Shown piece by piece: positions 53,733-63,160 of a stretch of DNA of 64,000 nt. Where the stretch lies: contig JANYGZ010000055.1 in assembly GCA_025362235.1 (NCBI GenBank), positions 62,001 to 126,000 on the forward strand. Direction: 5' to 3'. A model generated the notes under the pieces. The model searched no databases. It was given only the letters and a program-made list of their open reading frames with translations, and was not told the origin of the DNA. Numbering within the stretch: the stretch's first letter is position 1; each line of letters begins with the position of its first letter. Source of the DNA: Ferruginibacter sp. GTDB taxonomy: Bacteria > Bacteroidota > Bacteroidia > Chitinophagales > Chitinophagaceae. The translations under genes and the position numbers were made by a program.

Positions 53733-53923
53733 GCCTTGATAAAAAAAAGTAACAAAAAAAATCAAGGCTGCATAAAAAAAGCTAAAAATTTGAATGCTTG
53801 TCTAAAATGAAATTAGCTCAAACAACAAAATGTAACCCAGTTTTTGTGCGACTTGCGGGCTAATAGCAAAGCCAAACATTTGTAACATTAATTTCATTTC
53901 TTAACGCCAACTATTCAAATTTT
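53733..53923. repeat. Nested palindromic element (MITE/REP-like)
   Basis: GCCTTGAT (53733-53740) pairs with ATCAAGGC (53761-53768) across an A-rich loop. Next to it, AAAATTTGAAT (53785-53795) pairs perfectly with ATTCAAATTTT (53913-53923), and inside that AAATGAAATTA (53805-53815) pairs with TAATTTCATTT (53889-53899). It lies at the 3' end of the C-glycoside operon and may end its transcript. Confidence 0.6.
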
Positions 53924-53978
53924 CTTAACGCTTTTTTTCTGAGGCCATAAATGCATGCGTTTATCTTTGTTATCCAAT

Positions 53979-54615
53979 TTATTTATTATGTTCTGCATAC
54001 ATTTTTAGGAGAAAGGTTGCCAATAAACTCATCTCTTCATGACAGTGCTGGCAAAGCCTTTTGCCAAAATCATCGGGAAATGCTTCTTTACGGACTTCCG
54101 GAATATTGGGTACATCATTTTCCTGGAAATAACCCAGCCAGAAACAGGAACGCATCTCGCAACTATAATCGGTATCCCTGATTAGATGAACCATTTTGCC
54201 ACCAAAGCCTAGCCTGTCATGCTCACCGATACGTGCATGCACAGCCGTACTTACACCGGCTGCTGCAAACCGCGATACATCCAATAATTCTGAAGGGGTC
54301 ACGGAAATTTATTTTTAATTTAAAAATGTCAGGAGGGCCAGCAAGGTATTCATCTACTATATGTGTACCGCCAATATATTTTCCTGTGCCACACTCGCCT
54401 TCCCATGCACTATACACATGGTCTGTTGGATGCCAGAGTTTGTATGTTGCCGTGTCTTCAATAAAACTAAACCACCAGTCAATCATCTTGCCGCTGCAGC
54501 CAATCAAACTGCTGCGTGCCGCAACAAGCATTATGCCGTTATCAAGGCGTTTATAACCGGCTTCAAATGGTAAATAGCCAGGTTCTAATAATTGGTTTGC
54601 TTCTTCTATATACAT
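53979..54615 (-). pseudogene. Phloretin/2,4-diacetylphloroglucinol hydrolase-like (PhlG family), one-base frameshift
   Basis: Two frames join at a run of four C (plus-strand GGGG, 54295-54298); three would give an uninterrupted 211-residue protein. Features matching the DAPG/phloretin hydrolase domain are YKRLDNGIMLVAARSSLIGCSGKMIDWWF (in two parts, 21-49), KLWHPTDHVYSAW (59-71), HIVDEYLAG (85-93) and CQHCHEEM (188-195). Likely zinc ligands are His62 or His66, Glu89, His190 and Glu194, the H..E..HxxxE pattern of PhlG. Family reaction: cleavage of a C-acyl phloroglucinol C-C bond. It is shorter than PhlG (about 290). Last gene of the C-glycoside operon. It may be intact if the C-run is a sequencing error. 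Confidence 0.75.
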
Positions 54616-54744
54616 GGCAATTTAATTTTTACAACCTTTATTTTCTGGTGTTAACAGATATTATTAACTTAAGGATTTAATCTTTCATTAATTCCAGTCA
54701 GGCCAATGATATACCAGTCAGACCGGGACGGTCAGACTGGTATA

Positions 54745-55128
54745 TTACACCATAAAAGTCTTACTATATTTTCTAATTGCATTTACGGGCATATAGGAAA
54801 CACGCAGGTTAAACAGCAGTTCTACTGTATGTTCTCCTGATACAAGGCCTCCAGGTTGCAACACTTTTATTGTGCCTACTTCACCAAATTCCCATCTGTC
54901 TTCCGGCTCTGTTTCCATTTGTTTTAAAGTGTAGGTATTGCCATGCAACACTACAAGGATATTTTCCGGGGCAACAGCTTTTCCATCAATAGTTAGTTGA
55001 ACATCTTCAATCATTGATATGCCCAGCCCACGATAATAAGGAAGTTTAGCACCTACTTGAAAGCCGGTGACAGTGCCGTTTTCAACAGTGTTTTCTGGTT
55101 TTGTATGTATAATATATTGTTCGTACAT
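54745..55128 (-). CDS. C-glycoside deglycosidase beta subunit (DUF6379/CGDB type)
   Basis: A 127-residue all-beta protein: GTVTGFQVGAKLPYYRGLGI, SMIEDVQLTIDGKAVAPENI, GEVGTIKVLQPGGLVSGEHTV and LLFNLRVSYMPVNAIRKYSK. This matches the small beta subunit of bacterial C-glycoside-cleaving enzymes (CarC, DgpC, DfgB; DUF6379), which pairs with a TIM-barrel alpha subunit to break the sugar-aglycone C-C bond of 3-keto C-glycosides. The alpha subunit gene is 32 bases upstream. Recognition is by eye but is strongly supported by the pairing. It acts in the cytoplasm. Confidence 0.85.
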   Translation of the reverse strand: MYEQYIIHTKPENTVENGTVTGFQVGAKLPYYRGLGISMIEDVQLTIDGKAVAPENILVVLHGNTYTLKQMETEPEDRWEFGEVGTIKVLQPGGLVSGEHTVELLFNLRVSYMPVNAIRKYSKTFMV

Positions 55129-55160
55129 AGATTTTATTTTTAATTTTTTTGTAAATGGGT

Positions 55161-56138
55161 TTACTCGCCGATTAATTTTTTAAGCATCAATTGTTGCCTG
55201 CGCACCTGTTCTACACTATTCACTACAAACGCATCGTGTATATGGCGGTTGCCCTCATACTCGCTGCACATATAACCCTTGAAACCGCCCTGTTTTAATA
55301 CAGCAACCACTTCGTTATAAGGAATACTGTATTCCGTATCTTCATCTAACATTTCATAAAATTTTGCATGAATATGGAAGATGCGATTCATATATGGCAG
55401 TAGCTGTTTTGGATTAGTATAACTATTATGCCTTGCCTGTTCAGCCAATGCGATATCAATTGGCTTATCAGTCATGCTTCTTACTTCACCAACAATGTAT
55501 TCAGCCATTACACCCTTTTCATAGCTATCAGCAACAAGCTGTGCAATTTTTTCACTTGCTCCCTTACGCAAAAAATTATCAACTATTATCCGTGCTATCT
55601 TTTTAGTATAAGTACCCATATCAGGTATAAAACCTAGATAAGGCGAATTCATTTTTTCCATCACTTCATAATGACGTTTCATCCATGCATTATCTATATG
55701 CCAGGGAGCATGTACTTCTATACCCATTTTTACATCATATTCTTCCGCATAAGGTGCAGCCAGTTCCATTAGTTCGGGCGTGGTACTTACAATTACACGC
55801 ATTACTTTACAGCCTAGTTTGTTGGCAAATTTTAAATCACGGATGATGGATTGCAGTTGATCTAGCTGCGACATCACATATCCTTTATATTTTTTAAAAT
55901 CAAGGAACATATCATGGCAAACTGGTGTAGTGCCATATTTGTCCATCCAGCCAAACCACTGGTCAACGAAGGCATCCGTAAGTTTCGGAAAGCCCGGTAC
56001 CATTTGTTCGCCAATAATTTCAATTCCGTTTGCGCCAAAGGATGCTGCTTTTGCAATGCAATCTTCCATCGTCATTTTACCCAGAAAATATTCTTCCTGG
56101 AAACTGTACAGGCTTACGCCTCTTTTAATGTCTGCCAT
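55161..56138 (-). CDS. C-glycoside deglycosidase alpha subunit (xylose-isomerase-like TIM barrel)
   Basis: 325 residues of sugar-phosphate isomerase/epimerase fold. Predicted metal ligands at the strand ends are Glu141 (GIEVHAPWHID), Asp173 (LGFIPDMGTY), His257 (FHIHAKFYEM) and Glu293 (MCSEYEGN). His143 next to Glu141 fits the catalytic base described for CarB/DgpB-type enzymes. The first strand is RGVSLYSFQEEYF. Together with the beta subunit it should release the aglycone from a 3-keto C-glycoside by beta-elimination-like chemistry. The dedicated C3 oxidase is not in the operon, though Gfo/Idh and GMC candidates are at 26-48 kb. Confidence 0.85.
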   Translation of the reverse strand: MADIKRGVSLYSFQEEYFLGKMTMEDCIAKAASFGANGIEIIGEQMVPGFPKLTDAFVDQWFGWMDKYGTTPVCHDMFLDFKKYKGYVMSQLDQLQSIIRDLKFANKLGCKVMRVIVSTTPELMELAAPYAEEYDVKMGIEVHAPWHIDNAWMKRHYEVMEKMNSPYLGFIPDMGTYTKKIARIIVDNFLRKGASEKIAQLVADSYEKGVMAEYIVGEVRSMTDKPIDIALAEQARHNSYTNPKQLLPYMNRIFHIHAKFYEMLDEDTEYSIPYNEVVAVLKQGGFKGYMCSEYEGNRHIHDAFVVNSVEQVRRQQLMLKKLIGE

Positions 56139-56164
56139 ATTTTGAAAATTTATTTTAAAGATTT

Positions 56165-57369
56165 TTAGTGTACCGCCATTTCACTTTCTACAGGTGAAAC
56201 ATTTTTATTTTTTGAAAATAGATAATTGATAATACCCAGCGCAATGCATATAACACCGAAGGCAACAAACGCATTGAGTAAAGAACCAGCCATATTTTTT
56301 ACACCTGTAACAACAAGGGGTGAAATGAATTGCCCCAGAAAAAAAACGCTGGACCAAAAGCCCATGCCCCTTCCCCTGAATTCAGGTGGCAGGGTATTGA
56401 ACCCCCATCCAATCAGTACAGGCATCGTCATACCACAACCTAATTGCTGTATAGTGGCAAAAATCATTACACTGGTTTTAGTATGCGAGAACCCGATACC
56501 CAATAAACCGGTTCCAATTAGTGTTGCCATAATCAATAATTGAAGTGCAATAGGACGGCTGGAAACCAATTTGAATAATAATGAACCGATGGGTACAGCT
56601 ATGCTGGCAGCAGCAAAAATTTTCCCCAGTTCCTTTCTGTCTTTAAACCCCATTTCATCCAATGCCAAAGAAAACTGAAGTGTATACACAAACCATATTG
56701 TAGAAGCTACTAATGTAGTTATACAAAGTTTTGTAATAAGGCTTAAAGTCATTTTTACTTTATCTGCCTCTTAACTAAAGTGGTTTTTTCAAAGGGGTTC
56801 AAAAATAAAAAGCCATGCCAGCAGTGCAAATACCAGGGCCGCACTATATACTAAGAAGGGATATTGCCATCCACTTGCTGCCAACTGGCCACTGGCATAA
56901 AGCAGCAATGTTCCAAAGGCTGCACCAGCAACGCTTTGAACCACCAGCCACCAGTTTCTTGCTTTTACAGAAAAATAATCGCCCAGTAAAACATTGGCAA
57001 GGGTCATCACAAAAGCTTCGCCAACACCTAATAACAATCTACCACCCATTAATGCCGGGAAGCTGCTTACAAAAAAGGGTATCAACCCACCTATTCCATA
57101 AAGAATCATTGTTGCAATCAGCAACCTTCTTCTTCCAAATTTATCTATAAGGACGCAAGCGTAAGGGGAGACTAAAGCAATGCAAAGCCCAGGTGTAGAT
57201 AAAACCAAGGGCGCCCATGTAGTAATATGGGTATCTCTTTAAAGTTTTCTACAATGGCAGGTACAACCGGCATCAATGCAACAATGGCCATCATGGGCAG
57301 CATGTTGATTAAGACAAGGATGATGCCCTGTATGGGGCCGGCTTTTTTAATGGTGTTGGGTTCAATCAT
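56165..57369 (-). pseudogene. MFS transporter of the C-glycoside operon, disrupted by three one-base indels
   Basis: The pieces reconstruct a ~401-residue twelve-helix transporter: IQGIILVLINMLPMMAIVAL (TM1), YACVLIDKFGRRRLLIA (motif A), FEPFEKTTLVKEADKVKM (central loop) and FRGRGMGFWSSVFFLG (second half). Required corrections are one base added in GGG (57229-57231), one removed from GGGG (56794-56797) and one added near 56770. All three lie in short homopolymers, and the protein pattern on either side is well kept. Its position between the hydrolase and deglycosidase genes suggests uptake of a glycoside or aglycone. Either a recent pseudogene or a sequencing artefact. Confidence 0.8.
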
Positions 57370-57647
57370 GGCGTCTATTGAAGTTTGTATCTGGCAATCG
57401 TTCTTAAAACAGTTAGCAAAGGTGTAACAAAAAAATAGGCTGTTCTAAGCAGAAAATGACGAAAAATGTGCAAAATCAAACATTGGGGAAATATCTTATT
57501 GTTTTAAATCTGTTTTGTTTTGGGGACGAAATGCAGGAGGGGGCATCAATATGTTTAACGCTAATTTTTATATCTTCAAATAGTTAATTGTATACGGCGT
57601 TTTATATATTCACTCAAAGGGCTGTCAAAAAATCAAATAAAAGCAGC

Positions 57648-58442
57648 TTACTTTATAAAATCAGTTATCAATTTACTTAAGGCAACAGGGTTATCTACGC
57701 AGGGAATATGCCCTGATCCTTCAATCACTTCAAGCCTTGCTCCTTCAATTAAATCAGCCAGGTCTTTTACTTCTTCCGGTAATGTAGATTTATCTTCTGA
57801 ACCCACTACACACAATGTTTTAATTTTTATCTGTGCTGCCTGCGCTGTTAAATCAGCATCTCTAATTGCTTCGCATGTTTGTATGTAACCAAGTGCCGGT
57901 GTGCGTTCCAGCATATTGGTGTAACCAGCTACCCTGATGGATTTTTCTTTTCTGAATTGTTCAGAAAACCATCTTTGCATTACGCCACCTGAAATAGCAG
58001 CTATACCTTTTTCATTTATTACTCCAATCCGCTCGTTCCATATTTGTTCGTTTCCAATCTTAAAACGGGTATCGCATAATACTAGTTTATCAACCACAGA
58101 AGGTTTTTGAAATGCTATCAACTGGGCAATCATACCACCAACCGATAAACCAACAGGGATACATTTACTAATCGAAAGATATTGCAGTAAACCCAGCACG
58201 TCTGTTGCAAAATCGTTTAATCCATCGGGGGCTTTCACAACTGCAGATAAACCATGACCACGTTTATCAAACAATAAAATATTTCCATACCCCTTCAACA
58301 GCTCAACAACATCATCCCAGATTCTGAAATCAGTTCCCAATGAATTAATAAATACAAAAGTGCGGGCATCCCTGTTTTCTGCAGATGGATGCTGAATAAA
58401 CTTATAGTGAATTAATACGCCATTTATTTCTACAAAATTCAT
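57648..58442 (-). CDS. Alpha/beta hydrolase (3-oxoadipate enol-lactonase/PcaD-like)
   Basis: 264 residues, cytosolic. The nucleophile elbow is GLSVGGM with Ser100. FINSLGTDFRIWDDVV supplies the oxyanion region, LLFDKRGHGLS is the family strand motif, VVGSEDKSTLPE holds the Asp, and GSGHIPCVDNP the catalytic His (near 245). Overall similarity is to PcaD enol-lactonases and C-C-bond or ester hydrolases. Within an aromatic glycoside module it may open a lactone or cleave an ester of the released compound. It starts 26 bases after the quinoprotein gene's end on the same strand. Specific reaction unknown. Confidence 0.85.
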   Translation of the reverse strand: MNFVEINGVLIHYKFIQHPSAENRDARTFVFINSLGTDFRIWDDVVELLKGYGNILLFDKRGHGLSAVVKAPDGLNDFATDVLGLLQYLSISKCIPVGLSVGGMIAQLIAFQKPSVVDKLVLCDTRFKIGNEQIWNERIGVINEKGIAAISGGVMQRWFSEQFRKEKSIRVAGYTNMLERTPALGYIQTCEAIRDADLTAQAAQIKIKTLCVVGSEDKSTLPEEVKDLADLIEGARLEVIEGSGHIPCVDNPVALSKLITDFIK

Positions 58443-58468
58443 CGTTATATTTTTATACCTGTTATTAT

Positions 58469-60724
58469 TTACTTACTAACGGTTTCAGGTAATGCAAATG
58501 CTACATACTGGTCACCGGATTTGCTCCCTATTTTTCCGCCACCACAGGCAATCACTACAAACTGTCTTCCTTCAATTACATAAGTAGCAGGGGTTGCGTA
58601 GCCGGCAGCAGGCAGTTTGGCTTCCCATAAAACCTTGCCTGTTTTTTTATCAAAGGCCCTTATTTTTTCATCCTGTGTAGAGGCAATAAATATCAATCCA
58701 CCTTTTGTTACAACCGGGCCACCATAAACCTGTGTACCAGTAGGGGCAATACCTTTCTTTGTTAGTTCTTCAAACTCTCCAAGCGGCACCCTCCACAATA
58801 ATTTTCCACTGTTTAGGTCCACTGCATTTAAAGTTCCCCATGGCGGTTTAACACCAGGGTATCCATCCTTATCCAAAAAGCGGTTGTAACCGGTAATTGT
58901 ATAAGGCACTTCATCTAAAATACTTTTTTTAGCTGCTGCATTTGCAATTGGCTGCGAGGCTGGTTCTTTTGGTGTAGCAGCACCTCTCCCCACCGGTGAA
59001 ACCGGTTTTTTAGATGGGGTATTTAATAAAAAAGCAAGCAATGCCCCCTTTTCATTTTTTGGTATTTGTTTAAAAGATGGCATCATATTGCGGCCAGTTT
59101 CCACTAGTTTTTTTATCTGCTCCCCACTGTACTTTTTATTAATATTTACCAGGGAAGGAAATGAACTTCCGTTTCCTTTTAATTCTGCCCCATGACAGGC
59201 AATACAATATGTATTGTAAATACCATGGCCAACGCCTTTCAAAGATTGATCATTTGAATCAGTCTTTGGCACATCAATCATGGTTAGTGCCCAGGGTATT
59301 TCGCTTGCGTTTACATACAATATTCCAGATTCGGGATCAACAGCTGCACCGCCCCATTCACCACCACCATCAAAACCTGGAAATACCATGCTGCCATCTT
59401 TTGAGGGAGGTGCAAACATGGTTTTGTATTTCACTATTTTATATTTCTCCATCATTTCCTTGTGGGCCTCAGGAGTTAAATCAGTTACGTCTTCCGGGTC
59501 AAATTTCTGACGGGCAAAAGGTTCGGGCAGAGAAGGGATCGGCTGTGTGGGCCAGAGTTCTTCTCCCGGCAATCCGATGGTGGGCACAGGTTTTTCTTCT
59601 ATAGGAAAAACAGGCTTGCCATTGGTGCGGTCAAACAAAAATATATAACCGTGTTTAGTAATCTGCGCCACGGCATCAATATTTTTTCCATCATGTTTAA
59701 TAGTTACCAGGTTGGGATTGGCTGGCAGGTCACGGTCCCATAAGTCGTGATGCACTACCTGGTAATGCCAAAGATATTTTCCTGTTGCTGCATCTAAAGC
59801 AATCAAAGAATTGGCAAACAAATTGGTTCCTTTGCGGAAACCTCCATAAAAATCTCCGCCTATGCTACCTGTCGGCACATAAACAATTCCCCGCTTTTCA
59901 TCTAGCGACATTCCTGCCCAGCTATTGGCTCCTCCAAGTTTATTCCAGGCATCTTTATCGGGCCATGTATCATAACCCAATTCTCCGGGGTGTGGTATGG
60001 TATGAAATATCCAGCGCCTTTCGCCGGTGCGGACATCAAAGGCCCGAATATGGCCAGGGGCTGCGTCTGCAGATTCTGCGACCCTTGTACCCACAATCAA
60101 TAAATCTTTAAAAATAACTCCCGGAGTGGTGCCGGCTACAAAAGCATTAGCCCCTATCTCACGGTCTAAATTTTCGGCAAGATTAATAAACCCTTTATTG
60201 CCAAAACTCCTTACAGGCTTTCCATCCAATACATTAATGCAATAGGTCTTAGCACCCACACTATATAATATTCGCTGGTCATCCCCTTTTTCATCCCGCC
60301 AGTAAACCATACCCCGGCTTACTTTATAAAAAGCATAAGGATCATTTTTCGCGGAGGTATCTTCAACAGCCGGGTCAAATAACCATTGTTGTTTTCCAGA
60401 AGAAGCATTGATGGCAAATAATTTTAACCTCGGTGTAGTGCCATATAAAATACCATCCACCATTATGGGATTACACTGATTTTGGGTACGGTTTGCTGTG
60501 TCCCTGTCAAAAGAATTATAGGTCCATGCAACCTGTAGTTGCGACACATTTGCTGTTGTAATCTGGCTGTTGGATGAATAGCGGATGCCATCTTTTGAGC
60601 CTGCATAAGCACCCCAGGTACTGTATGCCATTACAGCATCTTTAGTATTGCTTTTACAATTTGAAAGAATAACACAAACAATTAATAATCCAAAAAGAAG
60701 AAATGCAATGGGAATTTTTTTCAT
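58469..60724 (-). CDS. PQQ-dependent quinoprotein dehydrogenase with inserted cytochrome c domain (lipoprotein)
   Basis: 751 residues from ATG 60724; an upstream ATG adds nine residues before the signal. A lipobox precedes Cys23 (CVILSNCKSN). The eight-bladed PQQ propeller covers the N-terminal ~470 residues (TWGAYAGSKDGIRYSSNSQI, FDVRTGERRWIFHTIPHPGE) and resumes after 600 (GGLIFIASTQDEKIRAFDKKTGKVLWEA in two parts). Between them lies a cytochrome c domain with CIACH at 507-511 and an axial Met in NMMPSF. This is a periplasmic sugar or alcohol dehydrogenase of the glucose dehydrogenase group. It is the first gene of the C-glycoside operon and could oxidise the sugar moiety before uptake, an inference. 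Confidence 0.92.
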   Translation of the reverse strand: MKKIPIAFLLFGLLIVCVILSNCKSNTKDAVMAYSTWGAYAGSKDGIRYSSNSQITTANVSQLQVAWTYNSFDRDTANRTQNQCNPIMVDGILYGTTPRLKLFAINASSGKQQWLFDPAVEDTSAKNDPYAFYKVSRGMVYWRDEKGDDQRILYSVGAKTYCINVLDGKPVRSFGNKGFINLAENLDREIGANAFVAGTTPGVIFKDLLIVGTRVAESADAAPGHIRAFDVRTGERRWIFHTIPHPGELGYDTWPDKDAWNKLGGANSWAGMSLDEKRGIVYVPTGSIGGDFYGGFRKGTNLFANSLIALDAATGKYLWHYQVVHHDLWDRDLPANPNLVTIKHDGKNIDAVAQITKHGYIFLFDRTNGKPVFPIEEKPVPTIGLPGEELWPTQPIPSLPEPFARQKFDPEDVTDLTPEAHKEMMEKYKIVKYKTMFAPPSKDGSMVFPGFDGGGEWGGAAVDPESGILYVNASEIPWALTMIDVPKTDSNDQSLKGVGHGIYNTYCIACHGAELKGNGSSFPSLVNINKKYSGEQIKKLVETGRNMMPSFKQIPKNEKGALLAFLLNTPSKKPVSPVGRGAATPKEPASQPIANAAAKKSILDEVPYTITGYNRFLDKDGYPGVKPPWGTLNAVDLNSGKLLWRVPLGEFEELTKKGIAPTGTQVYGGPVVTKGGLIFIASTQDEKIRAFDKKTGKVLWEAKLPAAGYATPATYVIEGRQFVVIACGGGKIGSKSGDQYVAFALPETVSK

Positions 60725-60897
60725 GTGTGTTTGTTTTAAAAAGTAATTCAATAAGAAACGGGAACTTCTAAATTTCTCTTAAACCTACATAATTTTCAGC
60801 AATAGTTGTTACAAAAGCTTTGGATGATTTTATATAATCAAATTTTGCTTTTTGCAATTGATAATCAAATCAGCAATATGTTCTTTGTATAACGAAA

Positions 60898-61748
60898 TTA
60901 ATTATTAACCGGGTATTGTTTTGGGGTGGTACCTGTTTTTGATTTAAAGAAGCGGATAAAATCGCCCAGCGTTTCTTTCCCGATCTTGTAGGCAATTTCA
61001 CTAATGTTAAAAGTGCTTTGTTTCAGCAATACTTTTGCTTCAAGCAGCAATATTTCATCAAGCTAGGTGTGAGTCGTTTTTCCGAGGCTGATTTTATGCT
61101 GCGGTTAAGGTGCTCCGGTGAAACAGTAAGTATATCTGCATAAAAACTTATTTTTTGATTTTCATGAATATGGTTCACCAAAAGATTTTTGTATTCGTTG
61201 GCAATACGGTATGCCGAATTATCTTTGATACTGCTGATAGACCGTGCAAAAGGTTTTATTTCAAAAAATAAAGTAAGCCGGGTACTGGCAACAAAGTCGG
61301 GGTTACATTTTTCGCCCGACTGGTACTCCTGTTCCAGCCTTTTTAATAAATGTATTGTAGAGTCAGCAGCCTTTGCATCAATTTCCTCAATGGGGTTGCC
61401 GGTAAAATGGAGAAAGGGAAATTGCAGCAGCAGCTCCTTCTGAAAAAGTTTATTATAAAAAATATCAGAATTGAAATGGCAGTAGTACCCGCATGCATCA
61501 GCAGTCATGGACTGCATGGTGGTTATCTGGTAAGCAGGCAGAAAGAAAAACTGGTTTTTAGAAAATTCATAACTTTCAACGCTTTTGCTCCGTACCGTTT
61601 TGCCATTGGTTAAAAATATAAAATCAAATACTTCTTTTTGGTGTGGCTGCAGTGGCAGTTCTGCCAATTTAGATAAGCGGATATAGTCTTCAATTCTATT
61701 TATGTGAAAAGCATTCTCTGCCTGGAAATGAAAGTTTTCCTACTCCAT
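60898..61748 (-). pseudogene. AraC-family transcriptional regulator, degraded
   Basis: A ~283-residue AraC-type regulator can be traced from ATG 61748 to a TAA at 60898. It has a cupin-like sensor domain (FDFIFLTNGKTVRSKSV, GYYCHFNSDIF) and a C-terminal helix-turn-helix domain (HIHENQKISFYADILTVSPEHLNR, then LDEILLLEAKVLLKQ and IGKETLGDFIRFFKSKTGTTP). It carries a TAG at codon 3 (61740-61742), a frameshift near 61083-61086 and another TAG in the restored frame (61063-61065). Several independent lesions argue for a true pseudogene. It lies upstream of the quinoprotein operon and was plausibly its activator. Confidence 0.8.
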
Positions 61749-61930
61749 ACTTCCCAAAGAAAGTTTGATACCATAATTACTAACATTCAGCAAAGGCGCT
61801 TTTACATCTTTCGGTATTTTCATACGGGCAACATTTATACTGGTAATCTCGATATTTGCCGATTACTGTTATTGTTCACTTATTTGCTTTGGCTAAATTA
61901 ATAATTTGTGGGGCATTGTTACTAGCAATT

Positions 61931-62118
61931 TTGCCGTTAAGTCGTTGAGACGTTTTTATTTGCTTTCTTCTAAACGTCTTTACGACTCAACGGCAATTCT
62001 TTACCTACGGTCACGGTTGTACCCATCTGTAGAAATCATAAGCGACAATTTTTTGTCGTTAAGTCGTTGAGACGTTTTTATTTTCTTTCTGCTAAACGTC
62101 TTAACGACTCAACGGCAA
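61931..62118. repeat. Tandem pair of palindromic repeats
   Basis: Arms TTGCCGTTAAGTCGTTGAGA plus CGTTT (61931-61955) pair with 61972-61996 at 22 of 25 positions. A second copy (62053-62077 with 62094-62118) lies 122 bases later with the same quality of pairing. Loops (about 16 nt, TTATTTGCTTTCTTCT type) are also similar. The rest of 61749-62371 contains no gene. Confidence 0.75.
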
Positions 62119-62371
62119 TTCTTTATTTAATGATCTGACTGCTCCCCATCAGCCGAAATAAGAAACGGCAATTTGGTATGGCCAATTTGATACCTGCATT
62201 ATATTTTTAGCTTTTTGTTGTTATCTTCATCATCAGTTTTCAAACATTATAGGTTGCTGCTATTGCCATACTAATTCAAACACTTTAGCAAATCTGGCAT
62301 GTACCCTGAAAATATATTGAAACAGTAAAAATGATAAAGCAACAGTCGTATATTCTGCCTGTTAAAATTTT

Positions 62372-63160
62372 ATGTTGAAAAATAAAAACATAGTAATCAT
62401 CGGCGGCACCACAGGGTTAGGCCTTAGTGCAGCAAAAGCTTTTAGTGAAAAAGGTGCAAAATTGGTTTGTGTTGGACGAAACGAAGAAAGTGTTGACGAA
62501 GCAAAAAAGCAATTAGGGAATAATGCAATAATCATTGCTGGTGACGCTGTAATGCCCGCTACTGCTGTGGAAGCAATTAATACCTGCATAGAAAGGTTCG
62601 GAAGTTTTAATGGCTTGTACCATGTAGCCGGTGGCAGTGGTAGAAAAATGGGTGATGGCCCCTTGCATGAACTTACATTGGAAGGCTGGAACAAGACAAT
62701 GGAATTAAATCTTACCTCACTGATGTTATCTAATCAGGCAGCGGTAAAAAAAATGATTGAGCAAAAAACTGGTGGAACCATTTTAAATATGGGTTCTGTG
62801 CTGGGCTATTCACCGTCGCCAAAATATTTTTCTACGCATGCCTATGCTGCAGCAAAAGCGGCCATCATTGGGTTTAGTAAATCCATTGCTGCTTATTATG
62901 CAAAAGATAATATTACTGTAAACGTAATTGCCCCGGCACTGGTGGAAACACCCATGGCACAAAGGGCGGCGAAAGATGAAACAATTTTATCCTTCATCAA
63001 AACAAAACAACCTTTGGATGGAGGAAGAATTGGGAAGCCAGAAGATTTGGATGGACTGGCAATATATTTTATGAGCGATTTATCAAAATTTACAACAGGG
63101 CAGGTAGTTGCGGTTGATGGAGGATGGGCGGTAAGTGAAGGGCAAAACGGCCCCTCCTAA
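62372..63160 (+). CDS. Short-chain dehydrogenase/reductase (SDR)
   Basis: 262 residues of classical SDR: coenzyme motif GGTTGLGLSAAKAF near 11, GRNEES after strand 2 (suggesting NADP or NAD), HVAGGSG (NNAG-equivalent) near 88, catalytic Ser in LNMGSVLGYS, and Tyr/Lys in HAYAAAKAAIIGF. The C-terminus has FTTGQVVAVDGGW. Cytosolic oxidoreductase for a sugar, alcohol or ketone; substrate unknown. The last two codons and stop (CCC TCC TAA) come from the repeat that follows. It may work with the sugar kinase downstream. Confidence 0.92.
   Translation: MLKNKNIVIIGGTTGLGLSAAKAFSEKGAKLVCVGRNEESVDEAKKQLGNNAIIIAGDAVMPATAVEAINTCIERFGSFNGLYHVAGGSGRKMGDGPLHELTLEGWNKTMELNLTSLMLSNQAAVKKMIEQKTGGTILNMGSVLGYSPSPKYFSTHAYAAAKAAIIGFSKSIAAYYAKDNITVNVIAPALVETPMAQRAAKDETILSFIKTKQPLDGGRIGKPEDLDGLAIYFMSDLSKFTTGQVVAVDGGWAVSEGQNGPS

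Noticed and set aside
61704-61901. 65-residue plus-strand frame
   Set aside because: Antisense to the AraC pseudogene's 5' end and of no recognisable protein character.
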